64,000 nucleotides of DNA from positions 186,001 to 250,000 of the forward strand of contig NC_037318.1 of NCBI RefSeq assembly GCF_000143535.2. Direction: 5' to 3'. This document shows positions 10,907 to 22,034 of the stretch, piece by piece. Position 1 is the first letter of the stretch; each line of letters begins with the position of its first letter. The position numbers and the translations under genes were made by a program. Below the pieces are notes generated by a model. The model saw nothing but the letters and a program-made list of their open reading frames with translations. It had not been told where the DNA came from and searched no databases. Origin of the DNA: Botrytis cinerea B05.10. Its lineage: Eukaryota > Ascomycota > Leotiomycetes > Helotiales > Sclerotiniaceae.

Positions 10907-12293
10907 ATGTGGCTACCTTTTACCTTTTTATTCCTCTGCATACTGCAATTGGCAGCTTGCGCGGAGGACTTCTACCAAGTATGTTTCTCTTTTTATGTAG
11001 CCTCTGGAAGTTTTGCGAGCTTGGCGGTTGAGAGGACATAACCAATGCTAATTTTGTGATAGCTTCTTGGTATAGACAAGCAAGCTTCAGAAAGAGATAT
11101 CAAGCGCGCATATAGGACTTTGAGCAAGAAATATCACCCGGATAAGAACCCGTATGTATAAACTCTTGCTTTGAGCTCAAACCACTGCTAATATGATACA
11201 TAGAGGAGACGAAACAGCGAAGCAAAAGTTTGTTGAAATCGCCGAAGCTTATGAAGCCCTCTCCGTCCCAGAAACCCGCAAAATATACGATCAATATGGA
11301 CACGAAGGACTAAAACAAAGACAACAAGGCGGGCAAGGTGGGGGTCACCACGACCCATTCGATCTTTTTTCCAGATTCTTTGGTGGAGGTGGACATTTCG
11401 GCGGCGGACACGGACAACGAAAAGGTCCCGATATGGAAGTGCGAGTAGGAATACCCCTCCGCGATTTCTACAATGGACATACCACCGAATTTCAACTCGA
11501 GAAACAAATGATATGTGAGGAATGTGAAGGCTCTGGATCTGCGGACGGCCAAGTCGATACATGTAATGTATGCAACGGCCACGGAGTCCAATTAAAGAAA
11601 CATCAACTCGCGCCTGGAATATTCCAACAAGTACAGGTAAAGTGCGATCACTGCGACGGCAAAGGAAAAACAATCAAGCACAAATGCCCTGTCTGTTCTG
11701 GTTCTCGCGTCATCCGCAAAGTCCAAACGCATTCACTAGTGATTGAACGCGGAGCCCCCAAGGGACAAACAATAAACTATGAAAACGAAGCCGACGAATC
11801 TCCCGACTGGGTCGCTGGTGATCTTCACGTTACTTTAGTTGAGAAGGAAGCGAACCTTGAAGAAGACAACGAATTAAGAGTCGACGGAACATTCTTCCGT
11901 CGTAAGGGTGACGATCTTCATTGGCGCGAAATACTTTCATTAAGAGAAGCATGGATGGGATCATGGACTCGAAACCTTACACATTTGGACGGACATATCG
12001 TGCAGCTTTCTCGCGAAAGAGGACAAACTGTTCAACCGGGTCATGTGGAACATGTAAAAGGAGAAGGAATGCCAAAATGGCATGAGGACGGAGATAGTGT
12101 TTACCATGATACACAATTCGGAAACCTAATTGTGGAGTACATAGTTGTCTTGCCGGACCAGATGGAGAAGGGCATGGAGAAGGATTTCTGGGCTCTATGG
12201 GAGAAGTGGAGGAAGAAGAATGGAGTAGATTTGGCAAAGGACAGTGGAAGACCTGATACGCCAGTTACTGGAGGAGGAAAGGATGAACTATGA
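10907..12293 (+). CDS. ER-lumenal DnaJ/Hsp40 co-chaperone (Scj1/ERdj3 type)
   Basis: Exons 10907-10978, 11063-11151 and 11204-12293 give 416 aa. Order: signal peptide (residues 1-19, ending ACA), J domain (about 20-90) with HPD at 49-51, a Gly/His-rich linker (about 90-125), and a cysteine-rich zinc region with four CxxCxG-type repeats (Cys158/161, 174/177, 201/204, 215/218). Two substrate-binding beta domains follow, then a C-terminal KDEL. This is the type I DnaJ layout, placed in the ER lumen by signal peptide plus retrieval signal. By family it stimulates the ATPase of BiP/Kar2 and helps folding and ER-associated degradation. Introns are 84 and 52 nt. Expression under the unfolded-protein response is likely by analogy but no element was verified. 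Confidence 0.95.
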
Positions 12294-12963
12294 TGCATAC
12301 ATGTAAGAATGGGGAAGAGAACATGGAGTCGGAATTGGAGTTGAAGGAGTCCTGGTGGTCATCGAATAAAAGTGAAAGGAGTGGAAACCGATTGAGCGAG
12401 TGATGCAATGGATATGGAAATATGTAAGAATATTCCTGAGACACAGGAGCCAAATTCAGAAGTTCTTTTTGATGTTACATCATTTGCTCTCTTTTTATCA
12501 CATCACATTATTTCCATATAGAGAATAAGGAGCGGAAAGGTCATGTATCAATCGAATATGCACTCTCATAGATTCATATTAAGTAGAGACCCACACACAA
12601 AATAGAGATTTGAGTAAGAGTACACGACAACAGTGACCAATGAAAGTTTAACGAAACCATTTATCTTCCCATCATAATGTACGGTGGCAGACATACAGCC
12701 TGCCTGTTTGTTTGTCGACGAAAAATAAAAAAAAAATCACTCCAAGGAAAAAAGATGCTGCAAAAAGCAAAGAAGTAAGGTTGGAAAAGAAGAAGAAAAA
12801 GGGGTATCGTTCGTATCCTATCCTGTCATATCCAGCCTCGTCATCTCATCATTACTTCCTCCCATACTTCCATGTCCCAAATCCAACAACATCTCACTTC
12901 ACTTCAAATGCATCATCGAGATGGATCGAATCGAAACCCAAAATGAAGCCCACCGCTCGGATA
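12294..12963. other. Intergenic region between convergent genes
   Basis: 3' flanks of the DnaJ gene and of the membrane protein gene. The 138-aa plus-strand frame here is mostly 3' untranslated and antisense sequence with Lys-runs and is not a gene. Confidence 0.5.
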
Positions 12964-13747
12964 TCAGATGCGCGATGGTTCGGCACGCGATCGATACCAT
13001 TTCTTGCGTGCACCGCCGAGACCATTGCTTTGTTGGCCATTATTGGCTGGTTGATCGGTGACGACTGTGTGGCGATTACGGTAGTGGATATATGTTCCCT
13101 TTGTGATAATACGTTAGTATTCGGTTGAGAGGAGAGATAGGTTCATGGAATGTGTGGATGGGATTGTGAATGAAGGAGGTAAAATGGGAAAAGAAGAAAG
13201 GGGGAACTCACGAGGAGGAAAGAACCGAGGAAGAACAATGAAGCCAAGAATGTAAAAGCGACGTCTGATTTCCATCTCGCACAAGCGGAGGAACCGAAGA
13301 CTCCGTACCAGTTGAATATACTGCCGCAGTTGAGTGGTGCAATGAACTATGATTATCCGTTGGAATTAGTCATGTGCATCTATACATATTTCATATCTTT
13401 GTGGAGAATGGGATTGAGAAGGGTTATGGAATATGGAAGGATGAAGGGATAGAATGAGGAGAGACATAACTTACATCCACGAGTAAACCAAAAGCAATCA
13501 TATACATAACAAACATCAAGAAATCGATCGGCCAATGAATGAAGTTCCAAGTGAACGGCAACATGAAGAAGAGGGAGACGAATAAACCTAGGGCGGCAAC
13601 AACATCGGTATAGATGAATCGTTTCTTAGACCATGATGGTTCAGTTCTGGCTGAGTGAAGATGTGAGCTCGTAAGACCGACGACGATGGTACTGAAAGCA
13701 AATTGTCCTATGCGAAAGGCCAAGGCTAAGATATCGGTTCCGTGCAT
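12964..13747 (-). CDS. Four-helix integral membrane protein, MARVEL-like (three exons)
   Basis: Exons 13475-13747, 13212-13346 and 12964-13098 join in frame to 180 aa. Introns are 128 nt (GTAAGT...CTAAT...TAG) and 113 nt (GTGAGT...TACTAAC...AAAG). The start MHGTDILALAFRIGQF was preferred over an upstream in-frame Met because it opens directly into helix 1. Four hydrophobic segments lie at about residues 6-28, 46-68, 72-90 and 118-136. They are followed by a basic, Asn/Gln-rich cytosolic tail ending SRAEPSRI. Size and topology match fungal MARVEL-domain proteins, which act at membrane contact or protein-sorting sites; there is no sequence motif that proves it. Function unknown. Confidence 0.8.
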
Positions 13748-15258
13748 TTTTGCAATGTTTTGAGAGGTCTTGCTTCGTTTTTGTGAATGTATTGGGAGAT
13801 GGCTCAAGTTATCGTAATGAAGCGCCGCGGGACTCTGTGGGATTGAAGAAGGAGAAAGGAAGTGAGGAGATGATATAATGTCTGGACATATATCTCCGCA
13901 CGCACCACACCACTTCGGTGGACAGAAGCAAAGAAAACCAGGTCAAATAACTCGTAACCTGCAGCTGGCCGAGACGCACTTACGCCATTGCCATGTTTTC
14001 GCCCAATCCTATCTCTGTTCTCAAGCATTCTCTTGAAGTCCGGATTAAATCCCCCACCCAGTATGTCACTTTCCTGTGTCCTAGAACTTGCGAGCTGTTA
14101 TTTGAACACAGGTAGGCACATCTCGGAAATCAAGGAACCAGAGACTTCATGGCTTTAGTTGAAATACCGATCCATTAGCAAGAGTCGTTGAAGTACCGAG
14201 ATAGCAGACATGCGTATCTGCGGGGAATTTCCTGAATATACGACTGTGGCGTTTTGAAAAAGGTACATGAGATGAAATGGCACGGCTTCTTTGCTCCGGA
14301 TGCTACTTTATGTGATTATCCTGTAGGGAAATGAAGTCAGGTATAGGTGACAACGCACGATGATCGGTTTGCATGCCAGAAAGGCTTATTCGTTGGTCGG
14401 ATGCATTCATGGTTCCGGAAGTCAAGAAATATCCTCAAAAGGTATTGGTGATGACTGCCAAACCACATCCTGTCCGAATCTGGAAATTTGGTAGTAATGA
14501 AAATACCCCATATTTTGGAATTAAAAAAACGGCGGAGAATATGACATGTGATGTAAGAGAGGAAAAAGGTCAGCTACCAAGCAGGTGATGCACGCAATAC
14601 ATCGTTTACGAAAGCTATGGATCTGTGAATTCAACGATCAAATGATCTATCCGGTCTTGAAAATCTATTCGACTCCTAGAAGTTGAACTTCAAACATGGC
14701 AGAGAGCTGTTGGGAAGATGGCAGTATTGCATGATAGTGGTTAATTTCGACCAGTTGAACGACTTTGCTTGACGTGTGGCTGCAGTTGTGGCTGAGGGTT
14801 ACCGAAAATTGCTTTTTTTTGTGCAACAGTACATTGACTGATTGATTTCGTGCATAACCAATTCTTGAAGATGTGGAAATTTCACTGAATATGAAGATAT
14901 GTGGCGCTTTCGGTGTTTTTGTTTCGGAGAACAAATGCTCCAGATAGGGTGGTTTGAGCAGTCGGGACCTTTCAGTAGATGTTGATGACGAGAAACTGTC
15001 AAATTATCGTTTGTCTCTTGAAGATAGTCTCGATGAAACGTATGTATAGAAAAAAGAATTCACGGTTCATTTGGATACTATAACGTTGAATTTGTTGTGG
15101 ATATAAATGTATGTGGTTGACATCCATTCCTGGTCCATTCACCGTTCTCGCTTCTGATGAATCAGCAGCTTGCAGCGACCTATACCACATAAAAAGTCTT
15201 GAATAGGAACGCCAATTCAACCAAAGTCTTGTCTCTTCTGTTTGTATTCCAATTCGCA
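13748..15258. other. Intergenic region, divergent promoters
   Basis: Separates the membrane protein (minus) and the aquaporin (plus), so both promoters lie here. Open frames of 60-90 codons on both strands show no motif or splice logic. No gene recognised. Confidence 0.45.
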
Positions 15259-16482
15259 ATGGGCGCCACAGGAAATCTCAAAGCCACCCTTCCAATTTCT
15301 GAGGAACCGGAAAGTCTTCCAACAGAAGAGACCCAATTAATTCCTGCATCATGTGCGCAATTTCCAGGATCCTTTGCTCCAGATTTACGGAGAGATAAAC
15401 GAAGAGTATCGAAACGTGGTGGATTGAGTGATCGTGTTTATGTTTTCCTAACGGATGGATGGGGCGATATAACGGTTTGGAAAAGTGCTGTATGTCACTC
15501 CCTGTAGACCTTTTCTTGACCTACCACTGAGTCTCATGTTCCATAGTTTATAGAATTTGTAGGAACAACATGCCTATGTTATCTCTCTGCCTTTATCAGC
15601 ATTTCAATTCGAAACTCTGACACTACACAAGTTGCGGCATATGTTGGCGTTACCAATATCTTTCTTTTGACACTATTCATATGTGCGCTCGCTCCAGCTT
15701 CTGGTGGTCACATGAATCCAATCATCACGTTTGCGACGGTCATCACTGGACTTACCGGATTTCCAAGAGGAGTCTTGTATATGATAGGACAGACCACCGG
15801 CGCAGCACTTGCGGGAGGCTTGATCAGAGGAAGTTTAGGAGAGCAGAGGACTTTGATGTGAGTTGATTCCCATCCTTGAGATTTGAGAGACAATACACCG
15901 AGTAGTGATAGGCTGGCAAAAAATCGCCAATGTTAAGATGCTGTTGCATGAAAATGTGCGTTGAGTAATAAGTTAACAAGCGAAAGATACAATGGAGGAG
16001 GATGTTTCCTTGAAACAACAAACGTCAGCGAAGGACAGGCTTACCTGATCGAGTCAATTTTGTCATGTATCATGCTGTAAGTCTCAGAACCTCCATACTT
16101 CGTCCTGATCTGACGACGTAGGATCTTATCGTTTGGCACTGCTCTTGATCCCCGACAGGCACAGCTTTTTGGGCCACGCCTAGGTCCATTCATGGTTGGT
16201 TGTACATTAGGCCTTGTTTCATTTTCTAGTATTAATCTTGCACCTGGATACCCGGGAGCGGGATTGAATCCAGCGAGATGTTTTGCGTTTGCAGTTGCAA
16301 GAGGTAGCTTTGCTTGTGAGTGTAACTTTCTCTCTCCAAGTTTGAGTCGCGGCTAATAGACATCTCAAGATCAATGGATTTGGTGGTTCGGTCCGGTCAC
16401 TGGGGCTATAATCCAAAGCTCGGTGTATCATTTCGCCCCACCATATCATAGGGAAAGGGTGGATGGAAAGCCTTCAACATGA
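15259..16482 (+). CDS. Aquaporin / MIP family channel with NPI first box (five exons)
   Basis: Exons 15259-15489, 15547-15857, 15987-16076, 16122-16315 and 16370-16482 splice to 312 aa. The frame extends to a TTG at 15199, but the first ATG is 15259. A hydrophilic N-terminus of about 60 residues precedes six transmembrane helices. The first pore motif is NPI (residues 134-136, in SGGHMNPIITFAT) instead of NPA. The second is canonical NPAR (260-263, in GAGLNPARCFAFAVARG). Upstream of the first box SGGHMN is typical of the family. The helix after the second box (QWIWWFGPVTGA) is the usual helix 6 with FGP. The channel should pass water or small neutral solutes across the plasma membrane; the NPI variant may alter selectivity. 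Confidence 0.9.
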
Positions 16483-16976
16483 TCTGTAGAGAATCTGAGG
16501 ATGCCTTCTTTTGCACACAGTGGTCGGGTTATGAGTGGCGAACTACCGTCTAGAACAGGGACTTGTGTAGAAAATGCATGACCAGGACGAACACCGGTGC
16601 CAACGGGGTAGATCTTCTGAGGCCCAAACTTAAACCCTCATCTTTTAAATCAGGAGATTGTAGATTGTATCGAGGCAGAGAGAAACGGGTGTTCATAAAG
16701 AATAGCAATACTTTGAGGAACCCATTTTTGATACTTTATAGAGGGACGAGAAAAGAAGCTGGATTACAATGATAAGAGAGGGGAAGCAAGATTTATCATA
16801 TCCCACTAATACCGAAATATACCCGTGCCATTCTCAAATATACCCCCAAATATCCCCGGCCAATTAAACAATGGACGATACCAATACGGCGACCATCCGA
16901 GAACTAAAATCAATCAACATCATAGATAAATATCTCCTCAAGTAACAAATCGCCATTGCGCCACATCACCGCGACA
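16483..16976. other. Intergenic region
   Basis: 3' flank of the aquaporin and promoter of the complex I gene. AT-rich. No gene recognised. Confidence 0.5.
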
Positions 16977-17986
16977 ATGGCCTCCAAAATAACACCCTTC
17001 GTTTTTCGATCAGCATTCAGACCAGCAAGAATAGCTTCAAGATCACAATGTCGGTCGTTTGTTGCCGGCAGCAGATTATCCAGCGATTCCCTCATGGTTG
17101 TATGTCTTCCTCATGGAGCTCCGATTGTACCGTCTAGCTACTGACATGAAGTCCTACAGCATCGCGATACACCCGATAATAATGCCTCTATTCCGTTCAA
17201 GTTCACCCCTCAAAACGAGAAGATCATCGAAGAGATTCTCAAGAAATATCCCCCACAATACAAAAAGGCAGCTGTTATGCCGATTCTCGATCTCGGACAA
17301 CGTCAACATGGATTTACCAGTTTGAGCGTTATGAACGAAGTTGCTAGGTTATTGGAAATGCCTCCTATGAGAGTTTATGAAGTGGCTACCTTTTATACCA
17401 TGTATAACAGAACTCCAGTGGGCAAATTCCATGTGCAAGCTTGTACTACGGTATGTTTTCTCTAGGTTGGCAGAGGGGCTTCGCCTTCTTGACAAGTACT
17501 AATGGATTCTCCCATAAATAGACTCCTTGTCAATTGGGTGGATGTGGAAGTGATGCGATTGTTAAGGCAATCGAAGGGCACCTTGGCATCAAGCCTGGCC
17601 ACACAACAAAGGACGGATTATTTACTTTCGTCGAAGTCGAATGTCTGGGCGCATGTGTAAACGCCCCAATGGTCCAAATTAACGACGACTTCTACGAAGA
17701 TTTGACACCCGAGTCAACCGTCACATTACTCAAGGCACTTCAATCTAGCGCCTCGGAAATTGCCAATTCGGAAGCTGGAAAAGGTGCCATCACAGGCGAA
17801 GATGCCAACGTCAAGTCTGGAGCTGAGGTTGGAGAGGACGCAGGAAGGATTTATAATAAGGGAGGTGTTAAGGTCCCAAGTCCAGGACCAATGAGTGGAA
17901 GAAAGACTTGTGAGAATATCAAGGGTTTGACGAATTTGACGAGTGAGCCATGGAGTAAGGAGGTTTTCAAGCCAGAATGGCAATAG
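16977..17986 (+). CDS. NADH:ubiquinone oxidoreductase 24-kDa subunit (NDUFV2/NuoE)
   Basis: Exons 16977-17099, 17160-17450 and 17522-17986 give 292 aa. Introns are 60 nt (GTATGT...CTGAC...CAG) and 71 nt (GTATGT...TAG). Residues 1-35 are Arg/Ser/Ala-rich and lack acidic residues, a mitochondrial presequence. The core begins VHRDTPDNN and has the family block [17 protein letters not shown]. The [2Fe-2S] cluster N1a ligands are Cys136 and Cys141 (spacing x4) and Cys179 and Cys183 (ECLGAC, spacing x3). The subunit sits in the peripheral N module of complex I beside the FMN subunit. The C-terminus is longer than in animals and ends in a Lys/Trp-rich segment, as in other fungi. Confidence 0.96.
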
Positions 17987-20284
17987 TTTTTTACATCTTA
18001 GGCATTTGTGGTGGAGCGTGGATTGAAAATAGAGGATACAGTTTTCAGATGAGGATTCGTATGTATATATCCTTGTATCATCAATTTTTTGCATTGATAT
18101 GATTTTCCGTGATGGCTAGTGATGAAGGACAAATTTCTAAAATTTCTTATATTTTTCCGAGACCATTTACCTGCAACCTTTACAAAAACGTGATTGATTC
18201 CCTTCACCTCTCAGTCTTAAAATTCCCATCTTCCTATTTCCAGGCCTGACAGCTTTTTCTCATCTATCACATGCCTCGTCTCCTCCGGCAACCCTGCTTT
18301 TCTCCGACTTTTGGTGATCACTCTTCATCCTTTCTTTTACTTCTACGCTCACACTCCTTATATCTGACCTGGTATTCCACATCATATTCCCCAACAGAAT
18401 TTGCAATTGCCAAGATAATCACGGATGGGAAATCGCAATGCAGTGTCACAACACAGAGAGGAGTACATTGTGAGGTTGAGAATAGGATGGACAAAAGCGT
18501 GCTGTGTTTGGACAAATGAAGAGAGTTATGGGTATGTATGAATGATATGGAATAGCTTTTAAGCGGACGCTTTAGGAGTGATGGTATTTCTATGACTCTG
18601 TAGAGTAGGTAGTTACCTAGTATTGTGTTTTTGAATGGTAGGATCGAGATCCATTAATCCCTCGAGCAATTTTGGAGTTGAGTGGCTAGATACAAATCAT
18701 TGCTAGCCACCCCATGACCAGCTCACGATTAGTCCACATAGTACTCTCTATACCGCGTAGGCCAGCGAGAGGATGTGTTTCCCTGTGAGTGTAATTTTCT
18801 GCGTATATGGTAGCATGATCCACTTGAACTCGATCTATCGCGAAGATTATTTATGTCCTGCTTTTTGAGTTGGGAACTGCCGAATATTTTGTTATTATGG
18901 AATTGAGTAATTTTTCGTAATGATTCAGCAACGTCCAAAAGATGTTAGACTCCCGAGGTCAGCAAGGTAGAGGCGGGTAGGGCAGTTCAAGGGTAGAACG
19001 GAAGGGTTCAGAGTACCAAAATTCAAAACTCGAAGCGAAAACAAGAAGTGGTGGTAATGTGATGGAGATATAAAATGAAGAAGAGAGTGAGTCATAATTG
19101 GGAGAGTATCAGAGTTGAATGGCGGTTTTGAACAGTAGATGCTTAGAAGTGAATGGACGATGAAAATATGGAAGAAAATGTGGGGGGAATATAAAAGTCG
19201 AAAAGATATGTTTAGCAGATATACCAATATTGGCAGTAAAGTTGAAGTGAGTACTTGGCTCTTGAAAATACCGCCACGAGAATGATATCACCGTGGGCAT
19301 ACTCGACCGATTCAGAAATGGTGTATATTTCGTATTTGAATGGACGAATATTACAGACGACCTGATGTGCATAGTATTTACGAAGCTCGTACACTAATCA
19401 TCAGACACCTTCCACATTAGAACTCGCTGGAGTATTTTCTGACACGTCAATATGATCTTGGGTATCAAGCTACGTGAGATATCGTATAGAGATCTAGAAA
19501 TCCCTCATAGATTACCAACAATTTCAATTCCATAGGATTCTATACCGTAAGTAATTCCACAAATGATAACAAAGGAATAGATACCGGGTGTAGCCTGCGG
19601 ATAGAGCCACGGACACCTAACACTTCTTACACATTGTGTCCCTCTCTTCCGTTGTTGGGAGCGTCATGTGGAATTTGTGTGAAAACTGATGAAGCGACGA
19701 TGAGGAGATTCCAGATATGAGGAGGTCCCAAACTCGGTATCTCACCACAGTAACAATAGGAAATATGCAGTATAAGCTCTTTGAACGAAAGAAATGACTC
19801 GGAGATCTATCAGAGGTCTCATAGGAAAGTGATAACCTCGCAACTCTGTGCTGAACGCTTGTTCTAAACTACAGAAACATGGTGGGACCGGGACCCTCCC
19901 AAAAAACACATTCTCGAATATATCAAGATACTTCTTATGTATTCGATGATGCTTCATAAAACCTTCCTGGACAGGATCGAACACCAATGCTATGCGTGGT
20001 CTTTGGGATGTATGGATATAAAAACAAAGTTCGATGTCGTTGTCAAAGGGGTGGATTTATGAAGGTGGGACTATCACATCGGACCTAGACACCTCGACTG
20101 ACCAATCAAGCATCCACTCTCCGATATCAGCCATGCTTCATCTGAACTTTTTCCACCTACCCTATGAAGCTGACGAGTGTTTCCGCAATATAAAAAAGCT
20201 GGATTTTCCACCCACCCATTTCCTCGTATTCTCCTCATAATCTCAACTGTACCCCACTTCCCTTTCTCCATTTTCTTGCTCACG
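17987..20284. other. Long intergenic region without a recognised gene
   Basis: About 2.3 kb. An 82-codon ATG-initiated plus frame at 18271-18519 lacks homologous-looking features, and the minus frames around 18,925-19,394 are low in complexity (Phe/Ser/His-rich). The right end carries the promoter of the methyltransferase, with TATAAAA at 20189-20195. Confidence 0.45.
20189..20195 (+). promoter_or_regulatory. Putative TATA box of the methyltransferase gene
   Basis: TATAAAA about 90 bases before the ATG at 20285, with C/T-rich leader sequence between. Fits a fungal core promoter. Confidence 0.35.
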
Positions 20285-21192
20285 ATGAATACCAAGGAAT
20301 ATATTATGGATGTGTTTCAACACCTTTGGTTCCCTGTCCAGTTCATGTTTGCTTCTGCTACATTTCTACCCGGCACCATAATTTCTCTTCTCGCCTCTTC
20401 AAACATTGCTACTCTAAGTTCTGTTGACAGGTTCAAAGATGCATGGTTTGCCCGATTTTGGGGTGTGTATGGGCCTCGCGTTAGGGAGACTGCAAGTACA
20501 AACGCAGAGCCTATGATTAAAGCTGCTAGAGGTATTGTTTTGGATATTGGTCCTGGTAGTGGCGAGGTATGTCTGTTTGATTGCTTGTCTAATGTTGACG
20601 AGAGGACGGCTGAGATACATATGCCAGTGGCTAATTTATACTAGTGGTTACATGTTTTTGACAAATCAAAGGTTACAAAGATCTATGGTGTAGAACCAAA
20701 CCGTGATCATTATGAAGCTTTGAGAAGGAGAATTAAGGAGGCAGGTCTCACTGATATATATGAGATTGCTGAATGTGGAGTTGAGGGGTTGACAGAATGG
20801 GGAATTCAAGATGATAGCGTGGATTCTGTCGTTACTATTCTGTGTTTATGCAGTGTTGGGCAACCTGAGGAAATGATTAAAGATTTGTATAAGAAATTGA
20901 GAAAGGGGGGTATCTGGGCAGTTTACGAGCATGTGATTAAGGACCAGGGACACTGGGCTGCCAAGTATCAGTGTAAGTTCCAATCTCTGGGAATGAGCCG
21001 AGCAAAACTAATTTATATTCAGCTTTGGTTAATATCGCTTGGCCCCATTTCCTGGGTGGTTGTTCTCTTAAGAGAGATACGGAGAAGTCTTTGAGGGAAG
21101 TTGGAAAATGGAGTAAGGTTGATTTGAAGCACCCTGCTACAGAGGCTCCTTATGCTATCGTTCCACATATCATGGGAACACTGGAGAAGTGA
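20285..21192 (+). CDS. Class I SAM methyltransferase, METTL7-like (three exons)
   Basis: Exons 20285-20566, 20645-20972 and 21023-21192 give 259 aa. Introns are 78 nt and 50 nt (GTAAGT...CAG). An N-terminal hydrophobic anchor (about residues 14-40) precedes the Rossmann methyltransferase core. Motif I is VLDIGPGSGE, ending at residue 94; the acidic loop IYGVEPN follows strand 2, and SVVTILCLCSV contains the motif IV strand. The short C-terminal part contains GPHF-like WPHFLGGC and ends GTLEK. This arrangement (membrane anchor then UbiE-like fold) matches METTL7/thiol-methyltransferase-like proteins of ER or lipid droplets. The methyl acceptor cannot be deduced. Confidence is good for fold, low for substrate. 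Confidence 0.85.
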
Positions 21193-22034
21193 TTTCCATG
21201 CTTTAAAGTATACTCAACGAGGTAGCTCTTGTGAGAATTGGAATCTATGGCCGTCCCTCTCAATGAGTGAGAAGAGAGACGCATGTTTTCTTATAAGGGA
21301 GATTGTCAGGATTAAGAAGGATACCGAATCGTTGCGTAGTTTATCAGGAGAGGCCGCAAACCCCGTGTTTAGGAAAGAAGAGTTGACCGTCTATTGTCAT
21401 TTTGACGGATGCATAAGCTCATTTGAGAGCTCCTTTTCATTGTTCTACAACACTTTTTTAAACGCAGTAGAACAGTTGACACTTCATGAGGATATTGAGA
21501 ATGGCCACAGCAATCGCAAACATTAGTACCACAGATAGCTTATTCTTCGGCTATTTATTTAGTTTCTGGCTCTAAATAGAAAATAAAGAATCACGAAGTT
21601 CTTGGTTGGACTCTGCAGAAATTCTGAGCATTCTCGTTTGCACATCCGAAATGATGTTTTGAGGCCTTTTTTGACTGACATAAATGGAAGCTTTTGAGCA
21701 AGTTAAAGCTATACATCTTTAGTCCTCTTGAAGACGAGGAGAAACATGACTTGATCGGAAGAAAAAAGAAGATAATAATATCAAATCCATTTGTGATATA
21801 CTTTTTGAACCGACGCTTTTTTGACATTCTTGAGTAGAGGTTAAAAATATGTCAAGCCTGAGGCACACACAAATTTCCGCGAACTTCAAGCTCTCATCAC
21901 AAAACTTCTTCATTATTTATTTATAATTTTTCAGCAAAATTTAATATCGATTTCCTCATAAATCTACGACCATCGTACCAGATGCCTCTGCTCCTAATCA
22001 TCCATCGAACATTACACCCATTTCATAGACCCTA
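21193..22034. other. Intergenic region
   Basis: 3' flank of the methyltransferase and promoter of the TFIIIC-like gene. The plus frame 21152-21526 overlaps the methyltransferase end in another frame and has no support. Confidence 0.5.

Noticed and set aside
12712..13128. 138-codon plus-strand frame rich in Lys and Ser
   Set aside because: Antisense to the 3' exon and 3' flank of the spliced membrane-protein gene; no splice or domain evidence.
15199..15258. Longer N-terminus of the aquaporin
   Set aside because: The extension begins at TTG, not ATG; 15259 is the first ATG.
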